64,000 bases of DNA from Candidatus Obscuribacterales bacterium (GTDB lineage: Bacteria; Cyanobacteriota; Vampirovibrionia; Obscuribacterales; Obscuribacteraceae), in the NCBI GenBank assembly GCA_019747875.1, contig JAIEQI010000006.1, positions 88,321 through 152,320 of the forward strand, written 5' to 3'. The stretch's first letter is position 1. Every line of letters begins with the position of its first letter. Shown here piece after piece: positions 1 through 10,085 of this stretch. The translations under genes and the position numbers were made by a program. The notes below the pieces were generated by a model, which made no database searches, was not told where the DNA came from, and worked only from the letters and a program-made list of their open reading frames with translations.

Positions 1-17
1 TTTTGAGAGGTTCATAA

Positions 18-962
18 ATGAGAATCTTAGTTATTGGGGCGACTGGATACATTGGTAACGTCATTTCTGAACGCTTGTTGAAAGATGGGCATAGAATTGT
101 TGCAAGCGTGAGGAGTGCGGAGGCTGAGAAAAAGCTGCAAGCACAGGACGTCGAAACCTTTTTTGCGAGTTTGGATGAGGATGCCCCGATTATCGAACGA
201 CTGGCAGGTGTAGACGCCGTTGTCTACGCGGCCTATGGTTACAATTCTATAGAGACTGCTGAAAAGGAAGTGCGTACTGGAAAGAGCCATCTGACAAAAA
301 TAATCGGTGCGTTATGGGGGTCTGGAAAAACTTTTCTTTTAATAAGTGGAACGGGCGTCGTTCCTGATAGTACAGATAAAGTTTACGACGAGTCAACTCC
401 GCTTCCTCCAACCAACTCTCCTGTGGTGATGGCGAGAAGGAATCTGGAGAAGGAAATAGTTTCGGCTTGTGACAAAGGAATTCGCAGCATCGTGCTTCGA
501 CCTCCGTGTGTTTATGGACGAGGCGGTAGTTTTATCGTTCCTCGCTTTTTGCTAGATCATGCTTTAGCAAAGCGCGAATCTGTGTATGTCGAAGGAACGG
601 AGAACCATAAACGATCGGCCGTACATGTTGACGATCTTGCTGATTTGACAGTACTAGCAATGGGGCGAGCTCCTTCCGGTTCGTTCTATTGCACGGGGGC
701 TGAGTCTGGCGTGACGACCCAATCGATCGCCGAAGCAATTAGCAAGTGTGCTGGTATCGGGGGACAAACGAAAGCGGTGACGCTTGAAGAATCTCGCCAG
801 ATTTTCGGACATTGGGGCGAGTGGTGGAGCCTGAACAATCAATGCGCAGGCGACAAGGCTCGCCGAGAACTTGGATGGACGCCCAGCAGACCCTCCCTGT
901 TGGAGGATATCGTGAACGGTTCCTATGCAACCTCCGCGAAAGGTGCTTTGGCTGTTAAGTGA
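18..962 (+). CDS. NAD-dependent epimerase/dehydratase family (extended SDR) protein
   Basis: N-terminal Rossmann motif MRILVIGATGYIGNVISERLL; complete ORF. Confidence 0.85.
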   Translation: MRILVIGATGYIGNVISERLLKDGHRIVASVRSAEAEKKLQAQDVETFFASLDEDAPIIERLAGVDAVVYAAYGYNSIETAEKEVRTGKSHLTKIIGALWGSGKTFLLISGTGVVPDSTDKVYDESTPLPPTNSPVVMARRNLEKEIVSACDKGIRSIVLRPPCVYGRGGSFIVPRFLLDHALAKRESVYVEGTENHKRSAVHVDDLADLTVLAMGRAPSGSFYCTGAESGVTTQSIAEAISKCAGIGGQTKAVTLEESRQIFGHWGEWWSLNNQCAGDKARRELGWTPSRPSLLEDIVNGSYATSAKGALAVK

Positions 963-1037
963 GTACTGGTAGAGATGGGCGACGGATAGTGTTGCCCAAG
1001 TGAGCGTGCGCGGAGCTTTTTCCGTGTGCAGTTTCGG

Positions 1038-4000
1038 TTATCTGTAGATGTCTGGATATGCGAGGCTGTGGTATTGGTGTCTGGATTTGTTGTTGTTTTG
1101 GTTCCAGAACGATTCCCATGTACCATTCTTTGAATCACGCTGTTGTTCGCGAGCTAGTTGGGCATTACTGCGCGGATTGAGGTAGCGTTCCATTCCCACC
1201 AGCGTTCCGAGTTGCAGTTTGCCAATCTCGTAAGGATTGAGATTGCGGGCTCTGTCTGCAGGAGCGGTAGTGAGAACCTCGTTTAGAATCATGTTCTCTT
1301 TGTTGACGGCAGCTTGTACTCCGCGCCCTTGCTGACGCAATGCTTTCGCTGGAACTACGCCCATTTCGCCTTTGCCATTGTTAACGAGTGCGCCTAGTTT
1401 GCGGCTTTTCTCAGTGACAAGGGTCAAAGTTCCGGGGGAGATGTTGGCGAAGTCATCCATGTGATTAGAAATGATCACGTCAGCATTTGTGTCTTTCAGT
1501 GCTGCTGCCAGTCCGGTCATGCTCTGCGCGCTTGGATTGGTTTTGTAGAGTTCTTCCTGGTTAACGTGGATCGGGACTCCACCTGCGTATTCGACCATCT
1601 CAGCAAGGATGTTGTTATTCTGGCGGTTGAAGTCGTATTCGCTCATTCCTTTCGGATTTTGTGGAGTTTTGCTCCAATCATAAGCACCAAATCCAGGGCT
1701 TGGCGATCCGTGATAAGGATCGTGACCGGCGTTAAGTGCGATGCGTTTTCCATCCAAAGCACCTTTGCCATTTTTGCTTCCAACCAAATCTGGGTTGGTC
1801 GACATGAGTGCCGCAGCCACTGATTTCATTTCGAAGCGATGTCTAAGCAGCTCTTGTGCACGCGGATGTTTTGCGTCGTGGATAATGCGATCTTGAAGTA
1901 CTTTCTTGTCTTCGCTTAATGCACCATAGCTGCGAGCTTTTTCAAGTGCTCTTGCTTCTTGCGCTTTGAAATAGTTCTCGGCTTTTTGTGCGTTCTCTTG
2001 TAGTTTGGCTGTGTGCAATCCGAATGGATTGTATGCGAAATCGCTTTGCGCCTCAACGTTCTTTTGGTATGCGTTGCGGTTATAGCGGGCAAGATGCAGA
2101 TCGCGTTGCAGATCCGCCGGCAAGTCTTTTAACAAAGACTCAGGCAATTCGGATGCCGGTGTTCCCTTTCTCAAGGCCGCTTCGATGCGAGCCATTTGCT
2201 GCTTTTGTCTTTCAAGTCCCGCTTTATCGCTTTCCGCTTGTTTGAGAGTGTCCTGAATAACCTTGTTCGCTTCAGGGCTGCCAGGCTTCAACTTGTCGGA
2301 CAACTCGCGATATTTGTCAGAGTCTTTTTGCATATCTTCGCGAATTTTTGCCAGTTCAGATTCAGGACGATCCGTCCGTCTGTATCCGACGTTATCGTCC
2401 GGTTTTGGAATGTAAGCTTTGTCCGTGATTGTGCGACCGACGTTAGACTCATTCGCTTTCTCCAGGACATCTCTTTGAGATGCTACGTCTTTGATTCGAT
2501 CGGTGATCTCTTTTTTGATACCTTCGACATCCTTTGCTTTTGGTTTCTCGTTTAGAGCAACCGCGTCAATACGGAATCTTGCACCTTTATCTGTTGGGTC
2601 TATTCCAAGTTCTTTTGCAGCTGCGGCGTTAATGCCGATATCGTCTTTCGTTCCGCGACCATTTCTAAGCTGTCCTGCAATGAATGGAACTCTCTTTTCT
2701 TGACCGTCGGCCCCAATTCTGGTGAGCACACCCATGGTGCCCGGTGCCATCCCTGGGACGACAGCAACAGGCATGTCTTTCGGCGTGTTTGCTGGTTCTT
2801 TCAGCGTTGTTGTTGAGAGAACTTTTGCGCCGGTGACTACTTTGTGTTTGTCTGAGTTATCAGCGAGTTTGAGAATCTTGAGGTTGTCCTTAAGCTCTCC
2901 TGGTTGGAGACCGGCGGCCGCTCCTTTCCCGCAGTCAGGGCAGGAGGCTCCGTGGTCGTGTCTGTGATCTTCAACAGGCTTTGGTGCTTCTTTGGGAGCC
3001 TCTTTTGGAAGATCTTTTCCTGGTTCTTTCGGATTCCCAGGTTCTGGTTTGTCTTTAGCAGGATCTTGTTGCGGTTTGTCCTTTGCAGGATCTTGCTGTG
3101 GGGTGTCCTTGGCCGGATCCTGTTGAGGCTTGTCTTTACCAGGATCTTGCGGTTTGTCTCTTGCCGGATCTTGTTGCGGTTTGTCCTTGGCCGGATCTTG
3201 CTGAGGTTTGTCCTTGGCCGGATCTTGCTGAGGTTTGTCCTTGGCCGGATCTTGCTGAGGTTTGTCCTTGGCCGGATCTTGCTGAGGTTTGTCCTTTGCC
3301 GGATCTTGCTGAGGTTTGTCCTTGGCTGGATCTTGTTGTGGTGTGTCTTTGGCCGGATCTTGTTGTGGTTTGTCCTTGGCTGGATCTTGTTGTGGTGTGT
3401 CTTTGGCCGGATCTTGTTGTGGTTTGTCCTTGGCCGGATCTTGTTGTGGTGTGTCTTTGGCCGGATCTTGTTGTGGTTTGTCCTTACCAGGATCCTGTTG
3501 AGGTTTGTCCTTAGCGGGATCTTGTTGAGGTTTGTCCTTGGCCGGATCTTGTTGTGGTTTGTCGTTTGCTGGATCTTTCTGCTCCGGCTTCGGAACTTCT
3601 TTCGACGGCTCCTTACCTCCTTCCGGCTTATCTTTTGCCGGTTCATTCATTTTGAATTTGTTGGCGATTTCGCCTTTCAGTTTCTCAATTCCATCATTGT
3701 TGAGACCCTGGCGTCCGAAGCTCTTGTTACCGATGTTATCGATGAATTTCTTCGCTTCTTCTGCATTCTTCGGCAACAGCATGTCTGTTTGTTTGAGCGA
3801 ATTGACCGATTGACCTTGCTCTTTGCGGAGTCCTTTGGCTCCGGAGATCAATGCCTTGGTTTCGTTCTCAGTCAGATTTCTGCCAAGCAATTCTTTCATC
3901 GCCGCTTTCATCGGCTGATAGTATCCCTGACCGCGTTTCGGATGAGCTTTGTCTTCGACAGATTTCGGCAATTCGAAGTTCGGCTTCTCAGCATCGCCTT

Positions 4001-5849
4001 GCGGAGATGGTTTCTGACTTTCTGGTTTTGCTTCAGTCTCTGGCTTTTGCTGAGACTGAGAATCGGCCTCTGGTTTGTCGGTGGCAGGTTTCTGAGCTGG
4101 TTTCTGCTCTAATTCAGGCTTGCCATCAGTTTGTGGTGCTTTTGGTGGTCCTTGATGTTTGTCGTATGGATCTGCGCCTGGCTTGTGAGGCAGCTCTCCG
4201 CCCGGCTTGGTTTGATCTGTCGGATTGCTCGGCTTGTCTGTTTGTTTGTCTGGTGCCGCTGGCTTGTCTGTCGGTGTTTGTTTTTCCGGAACTGCCGGTT
4301 TGTCTGTAGGCGTTTGTTTGTCCGGATTGCTTGGTTTATCAGCATCCTGACCGGCTGGCTTCTGCTCTGTCTTGCTCGGAATGTCGAATGGTTTTTGATA
4401 ATCGTCTACGCGCTTGCCCCATCCATGCATCCACTGACGTTCTTGCGCGCGTTTTTCGGGCGGTGCGTTCTCTACGCGATTTTGCAACGTTTGCCTTGCT
4501 GATGCAGAGAAATCTTTTACCGGATTTCCGGTGTCTTTCATATTCTCTAAAACCTGGCGCAGTCCCCAGTTGGTGTTCTTGTAGCTTGGCTGCATGCTGA
4601 GACCTTCGCCCTTGAAGTTGACATAATCAACCATGGCGAAAACACCTTCAGGTCCGCTCTTCAACACTTTGTCGAAGTTCTTGCTGATCTGGTCTTTCTT
4701 ATCCGGTGCGGCGGCGTCGAGAATTTTTGTTTTCGACTCTTCCAAGCGTGATATAAGATGATCGGTTTGTTGCGGAATCGTTTTTACGAGAAACTCCCGA
4801 AGCTCCTTCATTTTCGGGCTGTTGAAATTGGCGTCGAATTCGGCTTTTGTTTTCCAAGGGCTTCCCATCTCGGAGTTCAACCATTTCGGCAGATCTGGGT
4901 TCTTTTGATCTTCCATCTTTTTGACGAATGCTTTGAAGCTATCACCATAGATGCTTGTCTTACCTTCAGGTTGCCAAATAAAATGTCCAATCCCCAAAGA
5001 TGGGAAGGCTTCTCCCTTGTTCCAATGAGTAAGTTTGTCTACTGATCCGCCGGCTTCGTTTTGCCAAACTCTCTTTCCGATTGCCTCCTTTTGTTCAGGT
5101 GAGAGTTCGATCTTCACGCCGTCGGTTGCTGAAGGATTCTTTCCCTCCTCTACCCGTTCTGTGGACTTGTGCTGTTCAGACTTTGCGTGCTCTGATTTTT
5201 TCTCCTCTGGATTTTGTGGCTCGACTTTTTGTTGCCCAGATTTTGCGTGTTCTGGATCTTGATGTTCTAGTTTCTGGGGGTGGTCATCTTTTTGTTGGGA
5301 TTTTTTCTCCTCTGTCTGTTGTTCGGGCTTGTGCTCAGGTTTTTGTTTGCCTTCTCCTTTACTTTCTGTTTTGCCGTCTCCTACAAGCTCGGCTTTCACT
5401 TCGGCTTTGCCTTGCTCATTGCCTTCCTTTGCTCCGGCTTTTGCGTCAATGTTGCCTTCTATCTTTCGTTCTGTTTTGTCTTCTCCTTTACTTGCGTCGG
5501 CGTTCACAGCACCAATTTTGGCGTCTTTGTGAGCACCTTCCTTCCCGAAGCCTTGAAGAAGTTCTAGCTTAGGAAGATAGGCCAATGTGTCATTGTTTTT
5601 CTGAAAAGGATTTTTGGAATCGGATGTTATTAGACTGAGATTTCCGAGCGTGCCGTTCTCCTGCATGTCTCGGCTCTTCATCGCGCTGTCATCCTGGCGG
5701 TTGCGCACGAAGTCATTTGTGTTTCGTTCGGTCAAGAGCGATTCGGAAATATTGCGTTCGCTTTGACCATCTTCACTTCTGTCGTTCGATTTATCGACTT
5801 CCTTGGAGGTGTCTTCTTCTTTGCTCGCTGGTGCGTCGCCTTTGCTCAT
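1038..5849 (-). CDS. Giant multidomain cell-wall hydrolase: disordered K/E/Q-rich N-terminus, lysozyme-like domain, QQDPAKDKP repeat region, C-terminal N-acetylmuramoyl-L-alanine-amidase-like domain
   Basis: ORF track gives 1038..5990. The internal ATG at 5849 (MSKGDAPASKEED...) has an AGGAG ribosome site (CCTCAGGAGTATCGAAATG) and is the likelier start. C-terminus IALNAGHDPYHGS...ADVIISNHMDDFAN resembles Amidase_3; middle EAGGSVDKLTHWNKGEAFPSLGIGHFIW is lysozyme-like. Confidence 0.75.
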   Translation of the reverse strand: MSKGDAPASKEEDTSKEVDKSNDRSEDGQSERNISESLLTERNTNDFVRNRQDDSAMKSRDMQENGTLGNLSLITSDSKNPFQKNNDTLAYLPKLELLQGFGKEGAHKDAKIGAVNADASKGEDKTERKIEGNIDAKAGAKEGNEQGKAEVKAELVGDGKTESKGEGKQKPEHKPEQQTEEKKSQQKDDHPQKLEHQDPEHAKSGQQKVEPQNPEEKKSEHAKSEQHKSTERVEEGKNPSATDGVKIELSPEQKEAIGKRVWQNEAGGSVDKLTHWNKGEAFPSLGIGHFIWQPEGKTSIYGDSFKAFVKKMEDQKNPDLPKWLNSEMGSPWKTKAEFDANFNSPKMKELREFLVKTIPQQTDHLISRLEESKTKILDAAAPDKKDQISKNFDKVLKSGPEGVFAMVDYVNFKGEGLSMQPSYKNTNWGLRQVLENMKDTGNPVKDFSASARQTLQNRVENAPPEKRAQERQWMHGWGKRVDDYQKPFDIPSKTEQKPAGQDADKPSNPDKQTPTDKPAVPEKQTPTDKPAAPDKQTDKPSNPTDQTKPGGELPHKPGADPYDKHQGPPKAPQTDGKPELEQKPAQKPATDKPEADSQSQQKPETEAKPESQKPSPQGDAEKPNFELPKSVEDKAHPKRGQGYYQPMKAAMKELLGRNLTENETKALISGAKGLRKEQGQSVNSLKQTDMLLPKNAEEAKKFIDNIGNKSFGRQGLNNDGIEKLKGEIANKFKMNEPAKDKPEGGKEPSKEVPKPEQKDPANDKPQQDPAKDKPQQDPAKDKPQQDPGKDKPQQDPAKDTPQQDPAKDKPQQDPAKDTPQQDPAKDKPQQDPAKDTPQQDPAKDKPQQDPAKDKPQQDPAKDKPQQDPAKDKPQQDPAKDKPQQDPAKDKPQQDPARDKPQDPGKDKPQQDPAKDTPQQDPAKDKPQQDPAKDKPEPGNPKEPGKDLPKEAPKEAPKPVEDHRHDHGASCPDCGKGAAAGLQPGELKDNLKILKLADNSDKHKVVTGAKVLSTTTLKEPANTPKDMPVAVVPGMAPGTMGVLTRIGADGQEKRVPFIAGQLRNGRGTKDDIGINAAAAKELGIDPTDKGARFRIDAVALNEKPKAKDVEGIKKEITDRIKDVASQRDVLEKANESNVGRTITDKAYIPKPDDNVGYRRTDRPESELAKIREDMQKDSDKYRELSDKLKPGSPEANKVIQDTLKQAESDKAGLERQKQQMARIEAALRKGTPASELPESLLKDLPADLQRDLHLARYNRNAYQKNVEAQSDFAYNPFGLHTAKLQENAQKAENYFKAQEARALEKARSYGALSEDKKVLQDRIIHDAKHPRAQELLRHRFEMKSVAAALMSTNPDLVGSKNGKGALDGKRIALNAGHDPYHGSPSPGFGAYDWSKTPQNPKGMSEYDFNRQNNNILAEMVEYAGGVPIHVNQEELYKTNPSAQSMTGLAAALKDTNADVIISNHMDDFANISPGTLTLVTEKSRKLGALVNNGKGEMGVVPAKALRQQGRGVQAAVNKENMILNEVLTTAPADRARNLNPYEIGKLQLGTLVGMERYLNPRSNAQLAREQQRDSKNGTWESFWNQNNNKSRHQYHSLAYPDIYR
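3046..3585 (-). repeat. In-frame 27-bp tandem repeat (about 19-20 units encoding QQDPAKDKP / QQDPAKDTP)
   Basis: Direct reading of protein and DNA; one unit is 8 aa (QDPGKDKP); partial KP/TP alternation gives a 54-bp higher-order period. Confidence 0.95.
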
Positions 5850-5883
5850 TTCGATACTCCTGAGGATGTCAGTGCGCGGCAGA

Positions 5884-6266
5884 ACGTGCGCGCAGTTTGC
5901 ACGTGAAAGAAAGTAGTGCACAATACACATGCAGCAGTGCGCTGCACTGTATGTGGTGCCAGTGTAAGCTGCAATGCCTGCAACGCACACTGCGGTGCGT
6001 TAAGTGGGCATCAAGCAGAATCCCATGCTGCGATGGGATGGATTGCCGCTTGGCTGCTGGTGGCAGCCATTACTTAGTAACTGAATCGGACGACAATACC
6101 GAGCTTGGAATCAGCTCGTGGGAGAATTGCATCGCAAAGACAGTTGTTTTAGTGTTTTAGCGTGGTTGTTTTAGGTTCGCGCTGCCGATATTGCGCTGGG
6201 AAATTCGCCCTAAAGGGGCGTTGCGGTGAGTATTTAAACAGAACCATTACTCTTGTTCAGAGTAAT
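5884..6266. repeat. Cluster of short perfect inverted repeats (at least 8 hairpins)
   Basis: ACGTGC/GCACGT 5884-5904; CAGTGC/GCACTG 5935-5949; AACGCAC/GTGCGTT 5982-6001; ATCCCAT/ATGGGAT 6020-6039; TGGCTGC/GCAGCCA 6051-6069; CGAGCT/AGCTCG 6100-6118; CGCCC/GGGCG 6206-6220; ATTACTCT/AGAGTAAT 6246-6266. Confidence 0.8.
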
Positions 6267-6502
6267 TACAAACGTCCAAGCAAAGTAGAAAGAGAGGACA
6301 GAACGCGATTTGTGGAATTCGGGAAATCATACCTCAATCTATATTTGGATTGTGAACTGATTTGTGGTGTCAGATCTCAATCGCTAACCCAATCGATCCG
6401 AACATATCAAGGCAATGATATTGTTCGCTTCGTTTCACCCCTGAGTGAGGTTATATTACAATCATGAACGTGAAAATTGCGTGGAATTACGATTGCTGAT
6501 TG

Positions 6503-6520
6503 ATACACGAAAACGTGTAT
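6503..6520 (-). terminator. Hairpin ATACACG-AAAA-CGTGTAT at the 3' end of the following gene (possible terminator, no T-tract)
   Basis: 7-bp perfect stem, 4-nt loop, 6 bp past the stop of 6526..7836. Confidence 0.4.
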
Positions 6521-6525
6521 GCGCT

Positions 6526-7836
6526 TTAGCAGAAATAACTTCCGGGTACGGGACTGTCGGTAATGAATCGCCAACGCTTTTGTCCACCTAGCTTTCCGCC
6601 CTTCAGATAATCGCCGACTGATTTGTAGAACTCCATTGTCTGCGGAAATAATTCGTCTTCTGCAACTACCTCTGCCGCGATCTCGGATGCGATTTCTTCT
6701 GGATCTCGTTTGTCCTCAACCGCCTCTCTCCTCTGTTTTGTCTCAGGATCAATTTCGAGCCTGTCCTTCGACCATGGGAAGGTGCAATATTGGCTCATCA
6801 AGCCACACACGTCGGGGGCGCAGGGGCCCTCCTCCAGCCAGTTGATATTGAAAGCGAAAATTGTTTGACCTTTTGCGACTCGTTCGATAGGAAGTTTGCC
6901 CAAGTTCCAGTTGTTTGCCACCACCAAGAGGCTTTCTTCTCGAGATGCCGTATTTGGCTCGGAAATAATCTCGACTGGCGCGCGCAAAATTTTTCCAACT
7001 GCAGCGGCAATGATCATCGAGTCGCGATCATCGACGGTCAGCAAAGTCTTAGGCATACGATTAAGTGTAGCCAGAAATGTTTTCAGTTTGCGCAGAGTCA
7101 GCGCTAATTGCGCGTAGCTTATTCCCACATAAACCCAGCGTCCACCGGCTACAGCCAATCCATTTTGTCCGTTGCGATCATCAAAATATTCTAGTATCGC
7201 ACTTCCGTATTGAATGAAGTGCCAGTGCATTACGATCGGTTTTGGTTCAGTGATCAAACTCAATCGCAGTCGCAACTCGTCTAATTTGTCGAGAGCGTAA
7301 AGCGCACCGCGAATCTCATTGCTGGCTGCTTCCGCCAGGAATTGGCGCCGAGATTCTTTGATGAATCGATCTGTGTTTTCATCAACACCACAAAGTAGAG
7401 ATGACCAGTAGTATTGATAGTTCACCCAGAAATTTTGACCGCGTCCGACAGTTGAAAGAACTGCCCGGCCCTTTTGTGGATAGAATTGACCGCAGTATGC
7501 AATTGCAAGCTCCAAAGCAATGTTGGCGTCACCGGGACGCAGCTTTAGTGCGCGTTCGAGAAGTGGTACGGCAAGCCGATCATGCCCAACGTCGATGAAG
7601 TGATAACCGAGGTCATAAAAGGCATCAGGATCTTCAAAATTGGAAATGGCGCGTTCAAACAGCGCTGATTCATCTGGTGCGCCAATCTTCTGCAAACAAG
7701 CTGAGGCGAGCTGATAACATTTCAGGTCATCCGGGCTAGCAGTCAAAGCGAAGACTAACAGGCGAAGGCACTCGCTGAAGTTACCTTTATCAAAATGCTC
7801 TTGAGCTGATTCAAAGCTCGACTTTTCAGCTGCCAT
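6526..7836 (-). CDS. TPR-containing protein of unknown function
   Basis: TPR-like N-terminus (SAQEHFDKGNFSECLRLLVFAL...PLLERALKLRPGDANIALELA). Confidence 0.7.
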   Translation of the reverse strand: MAAEKSSFESAQEHFDKGNFSECLRLLVFALTASPDDLKCYQLASACLQKIGAPDESALFERAISNFEDPDAFYDLGYHFIDVGHDRLAVPLLERALKLRPGDANIALELAIAYCGQFYPQKGRAVLSTVGRGQNFWVNYQYYWSSLLCGVDENTDRFIKESRRQFLAEAASNEIRGALYALDKLDELRLRLSLITEPKPIVMHWHFIQYGSAILEYFDDRNGQNGLAVAGGRWVYVGISYAQLALTLRKLKTFLATLNRMPKTLLTVDDRDSMIIAAAVGKILRAPVEIISEPNTASREESLLVVANNWNLGKLPIERVAKGQTIFAFNINWLEEGPCAPDVCGLMSQYCTFPWSKDRLEIDPETKQRREAVEDKRDPEEIASEIAAEVVAEDELFPQTMEFYKSVGDYLKGGKLGGQKRWRFITDSPVPGSYFC

Positions 7837-8277
7837 ATGTCATCCCGAAATACCACGCTGATTATAACCTTGCTGGGCCGATCTGTACTCTGAAGCTGTC
7901 TCTTGATTACTGCCCTTGGCAGCGGTTTCTAAAATTGTCCGCTGCTGGCCGGATTGGTGCCGCGCTGTGTGATGGAGGAAGCTTCTCGCTCAACAGAATA
8001 AAGTTGGATATTGGCTTTCTGAAGGTTTTGGCTTCCTAATCGCGCACCGCCAGTGATACTACTTATGAGCTTGCATCCTCCCAACTTCCATTCAGCAATT
8101 GAGTTTAAGGGAAACGAATTCTTGAGCCTATTGATGCTGCGCCTTTTATCTTGAAAATACCAAATATAAAGGCAGATAAGGCGCATCAAGCCATGTCCAA
8201 CGGAATATGTTAACCTGTCCAGAGCAGCCACTCAGGTCGGTTGCCAACAGAAAACGATCACCAGGTGGAACAGGCGC

Positions 8278-9390
8278 ATGAGGTTTAGTAGATTCACCCA
8301 ATCAAAGGTGGCAACTCTGTCCCTTTTAATAGTCTCGGCACCATTGGCGCCTGCATTTTCGCATGACCTCCAAAGTCACTGTGACCCAGCACATCCAGCA
8401 TCTTCCGATAACCGCCACGATCTTTCGAAGCTTGCGGGTGCCTTAAGGGGTAATGGCTCGGCGGAGCTAATTGACAGGATGCAAATCTGTCAACTTATGG
8501 AGATGGATGCTCCGACCGTTGTTCCTCACACCGGTAAAACTGACAAGAATGCACCTGTCATCGATGTGACTCCCGTAATGTCGTGGATGCCCGATGTTAA
8601 ACCGAAAGGAGTCCTCGTGTGTGTCCATGGGTTGGGCTTGCACAAAGGTACTTACGCGCCTTTTGGAGAGAGAATGGCGAAAGCGGGTTATGCAATTTAT
8701 GCGATGGATGTTCGCGGATTCGGGGAGTTTCAACAACTGCCCGGAGATCGCAAGTGCGATTTCTCTAAATGCATGGATGATGTCAGAGACGCTCTGAAGC
8801 TAGTGCACGAGATGCACAAAGATGTTCCGGTTTACGTTCTGGGCGAATCGATGGGTGGTGCTATTGCAATGCGCATTACGGAAGAGCACCCCGAACTTGT
8901 TGATGGACTCATATCGTCTGTGCCGGGGGCGAAGAGGAAAAATGCAGGCGGAATGACGATGAAGGTCGGCATGAAGCTATTAACGGGCGGCGCCAATGCT
9001 GAGGTTAATGTCGGCGAAAGTGTGGTGAAGCAATCCACCAAAAAGGAAGAATTGCGCAAAGCATGGTCTGAAGATCAGCTTGCCAGGCTTACTTTGACTG
9101 CTGGTGAGTTGATGCAGTTTCAGCACTTTATGAATGAGAATGAGAAGTACGCCAACAAGATAACGAAGACGCCAGTGCTCATGGTTCAAGGAGCGCAGGA
9201 TGAGCTGGTGAAGCAGTCAGACAATCAAGCTATTTTGGACAGAATTGGATGCGAGGATAAATTGCTCGTTTTTGTCGCAAATGGTGAGCATTTGATTTTT
9301 GAAGAAGGACAGTTTGACGAGAGCGACGTTGCGCTCGTTCTTCAGTGGCTCGACGCGCCGTCACCAAAGCGTAAGCGGATTGAAGGCTAG
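8278..9390 (+). CDS. Secreted alpha/beta hydrolase (monoacylglycerol lipase-like)
   Basis: Signal-like N-terminus; GVLVCVHGLGLHKGTY, nucleophile elbow LGESMGG, C-terminal NGEHLIFEE. Confidence 0.8.
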   Translation: MRFSRFTQSKVATLSLLIVSAPLAPAFSHDLQSHCDPAHPASSDNRHDLSKLAGALRGNGSAELIDRMQICQLMEMDAPTVVPHTGKTDKNAPVIDVTPVMSWMPDVKPKGVLVCVHGLGLHKGTYAPFGERMAKAGYAIYAMDVRGFGEFQQLPGDRKCDFSKCMDDVRDALKLVHEMHKDVPVYVLGESMGGAIAMRITEEHPELVDGLISSVPGAKRKNAGGMTMKVGMKLLTGGANAEVNVGESVVKQSTKKEELRKAWSEDQLARLTLTAGELMQFQHFMNENEKYANKITKTPVLMVQGAQDELVKQSDNQAILDRIGCEDKLLVFVANGEHLIFEEGQFDESDVALVLQWLDAPSPKRKRIEG

Positions 9391-9462
9391 GCTTCGGGTT
9401 CTGAGCGCGTTTTCTGAAGAGGAAAGGGCAATAACATTAGGATCCCTTACCGCTTCAATCTA

Positions 9463-9585
9463 GGCGGACGGGACGTCCGCCCCCCATACTACGAATCTTC
9501 GAAGTCGCCCCTTTCTACGTCTGCAGAGGCACACTCTGCCAGGCGCTCTATCGTAGCAGCGACTATATGCGGCTGCCCGTCAGCC
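9463..9585. repeat. Three short hairpins between convergent genes (possible bidirectional terminator region)
   Basis: GGCGGACG-GGA-CGTCCGCC 9463-9481; GCAGAG-GCACA-CTCTGC 9523-9539; GGCTG-CCCGT-CAGCC 9571-9585. Confidence 0.6.
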
Positions 9586-9659
9586 ATGGCTTCCGCAACA
9601 AAAAGTGCTTAGCAGGCGGCGCGAGCTCGGTTCGCCATAAAGCGATTTAGAATTGCGAC

Positions 9660-10085
9660 CTACAGCTTGTGGAGGATGTCGACGGCGTTGAAGCCTTTGT
9701 AGGCTCGGTGGGCGAGGAAATAGGTTAGCGGCTTGCGGCAAGGATTGCATTTTTGATCCAACAGCAAGTGTGTCAGGACCGACAACGTGATCCCGACTCT
9801 ATAAGCGCGCTTTTCAGGTTTCTTGAAAAGAAGAAAGAAGAGCGCCAAAAGTTCATACGAGTGAAGCAGCAGATAAAGTTTTCCGCTGTAGTGCTCGTGT
9901 TTTGCTTCTGAAATTTTTTCCCAGTTTGGGCGCCAACCGTGTGCCTTCACGTAGTCCACAACGTGGTCCACGTCTATAAGCCAACCGACAAGGAAACTGG
10001 CAATCCCTGCTCCTGGCGATTTATACCGATGATAAGTAAATAATCCAATACCGGCCGAGGCGATTATATGACCGAGTGTTCGCAT
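9660..10085 (-). CDS. YdjM/DUF457-like membrane protein (putative metal-dependent hydrolase fold)
   Basis: MRTLGHIIASAGIGLF...GWLIDVDHVVDY...LTHLLLDQKCNP pattern. Confidence 0.55.
   Translation of the reverse strand: MRTLGHIIASAGIGLFTYHRYKSPGAGIASFLVGWLIDVDHVVDYVKAHGWRPNWEKISEAKHEHYSGKLYLLLHSYELLALFFLLFKKPEKRAYRVGITLSVLTHLLLDQKCNPCRKPLTYFLAHRAYKGFNAVDILHKL

Noticed and set aside
3046-3585. Possible CRISPR array
   Set aside because: Units are contiguous 27-bp in-frame repeats without spacers and are part of a coding sequence.
2904-4112. 402-aa plus-strand ORF (and 2837..3646 -, 3083..3514 +, 3316..3501 +)
   Set aside because: Shadow ORFs created by a 27-bp repeat whose length is a multiple of three, leaving alternative frames open; the minus-strand amidase frame has the RBS and recognisable domains.
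5081-5572. 163-aa plus-strand ORF
   Set aside because: Antisense to the low-complexity N-terminal part of the amidase; Leu/Phe/Cys-rich shadow composition.
7929-8231. 100-aa minus-strand ORF as a gene
   Set aside because: No recognisable domain, no clear RBS, low coding quality; left unannotated.
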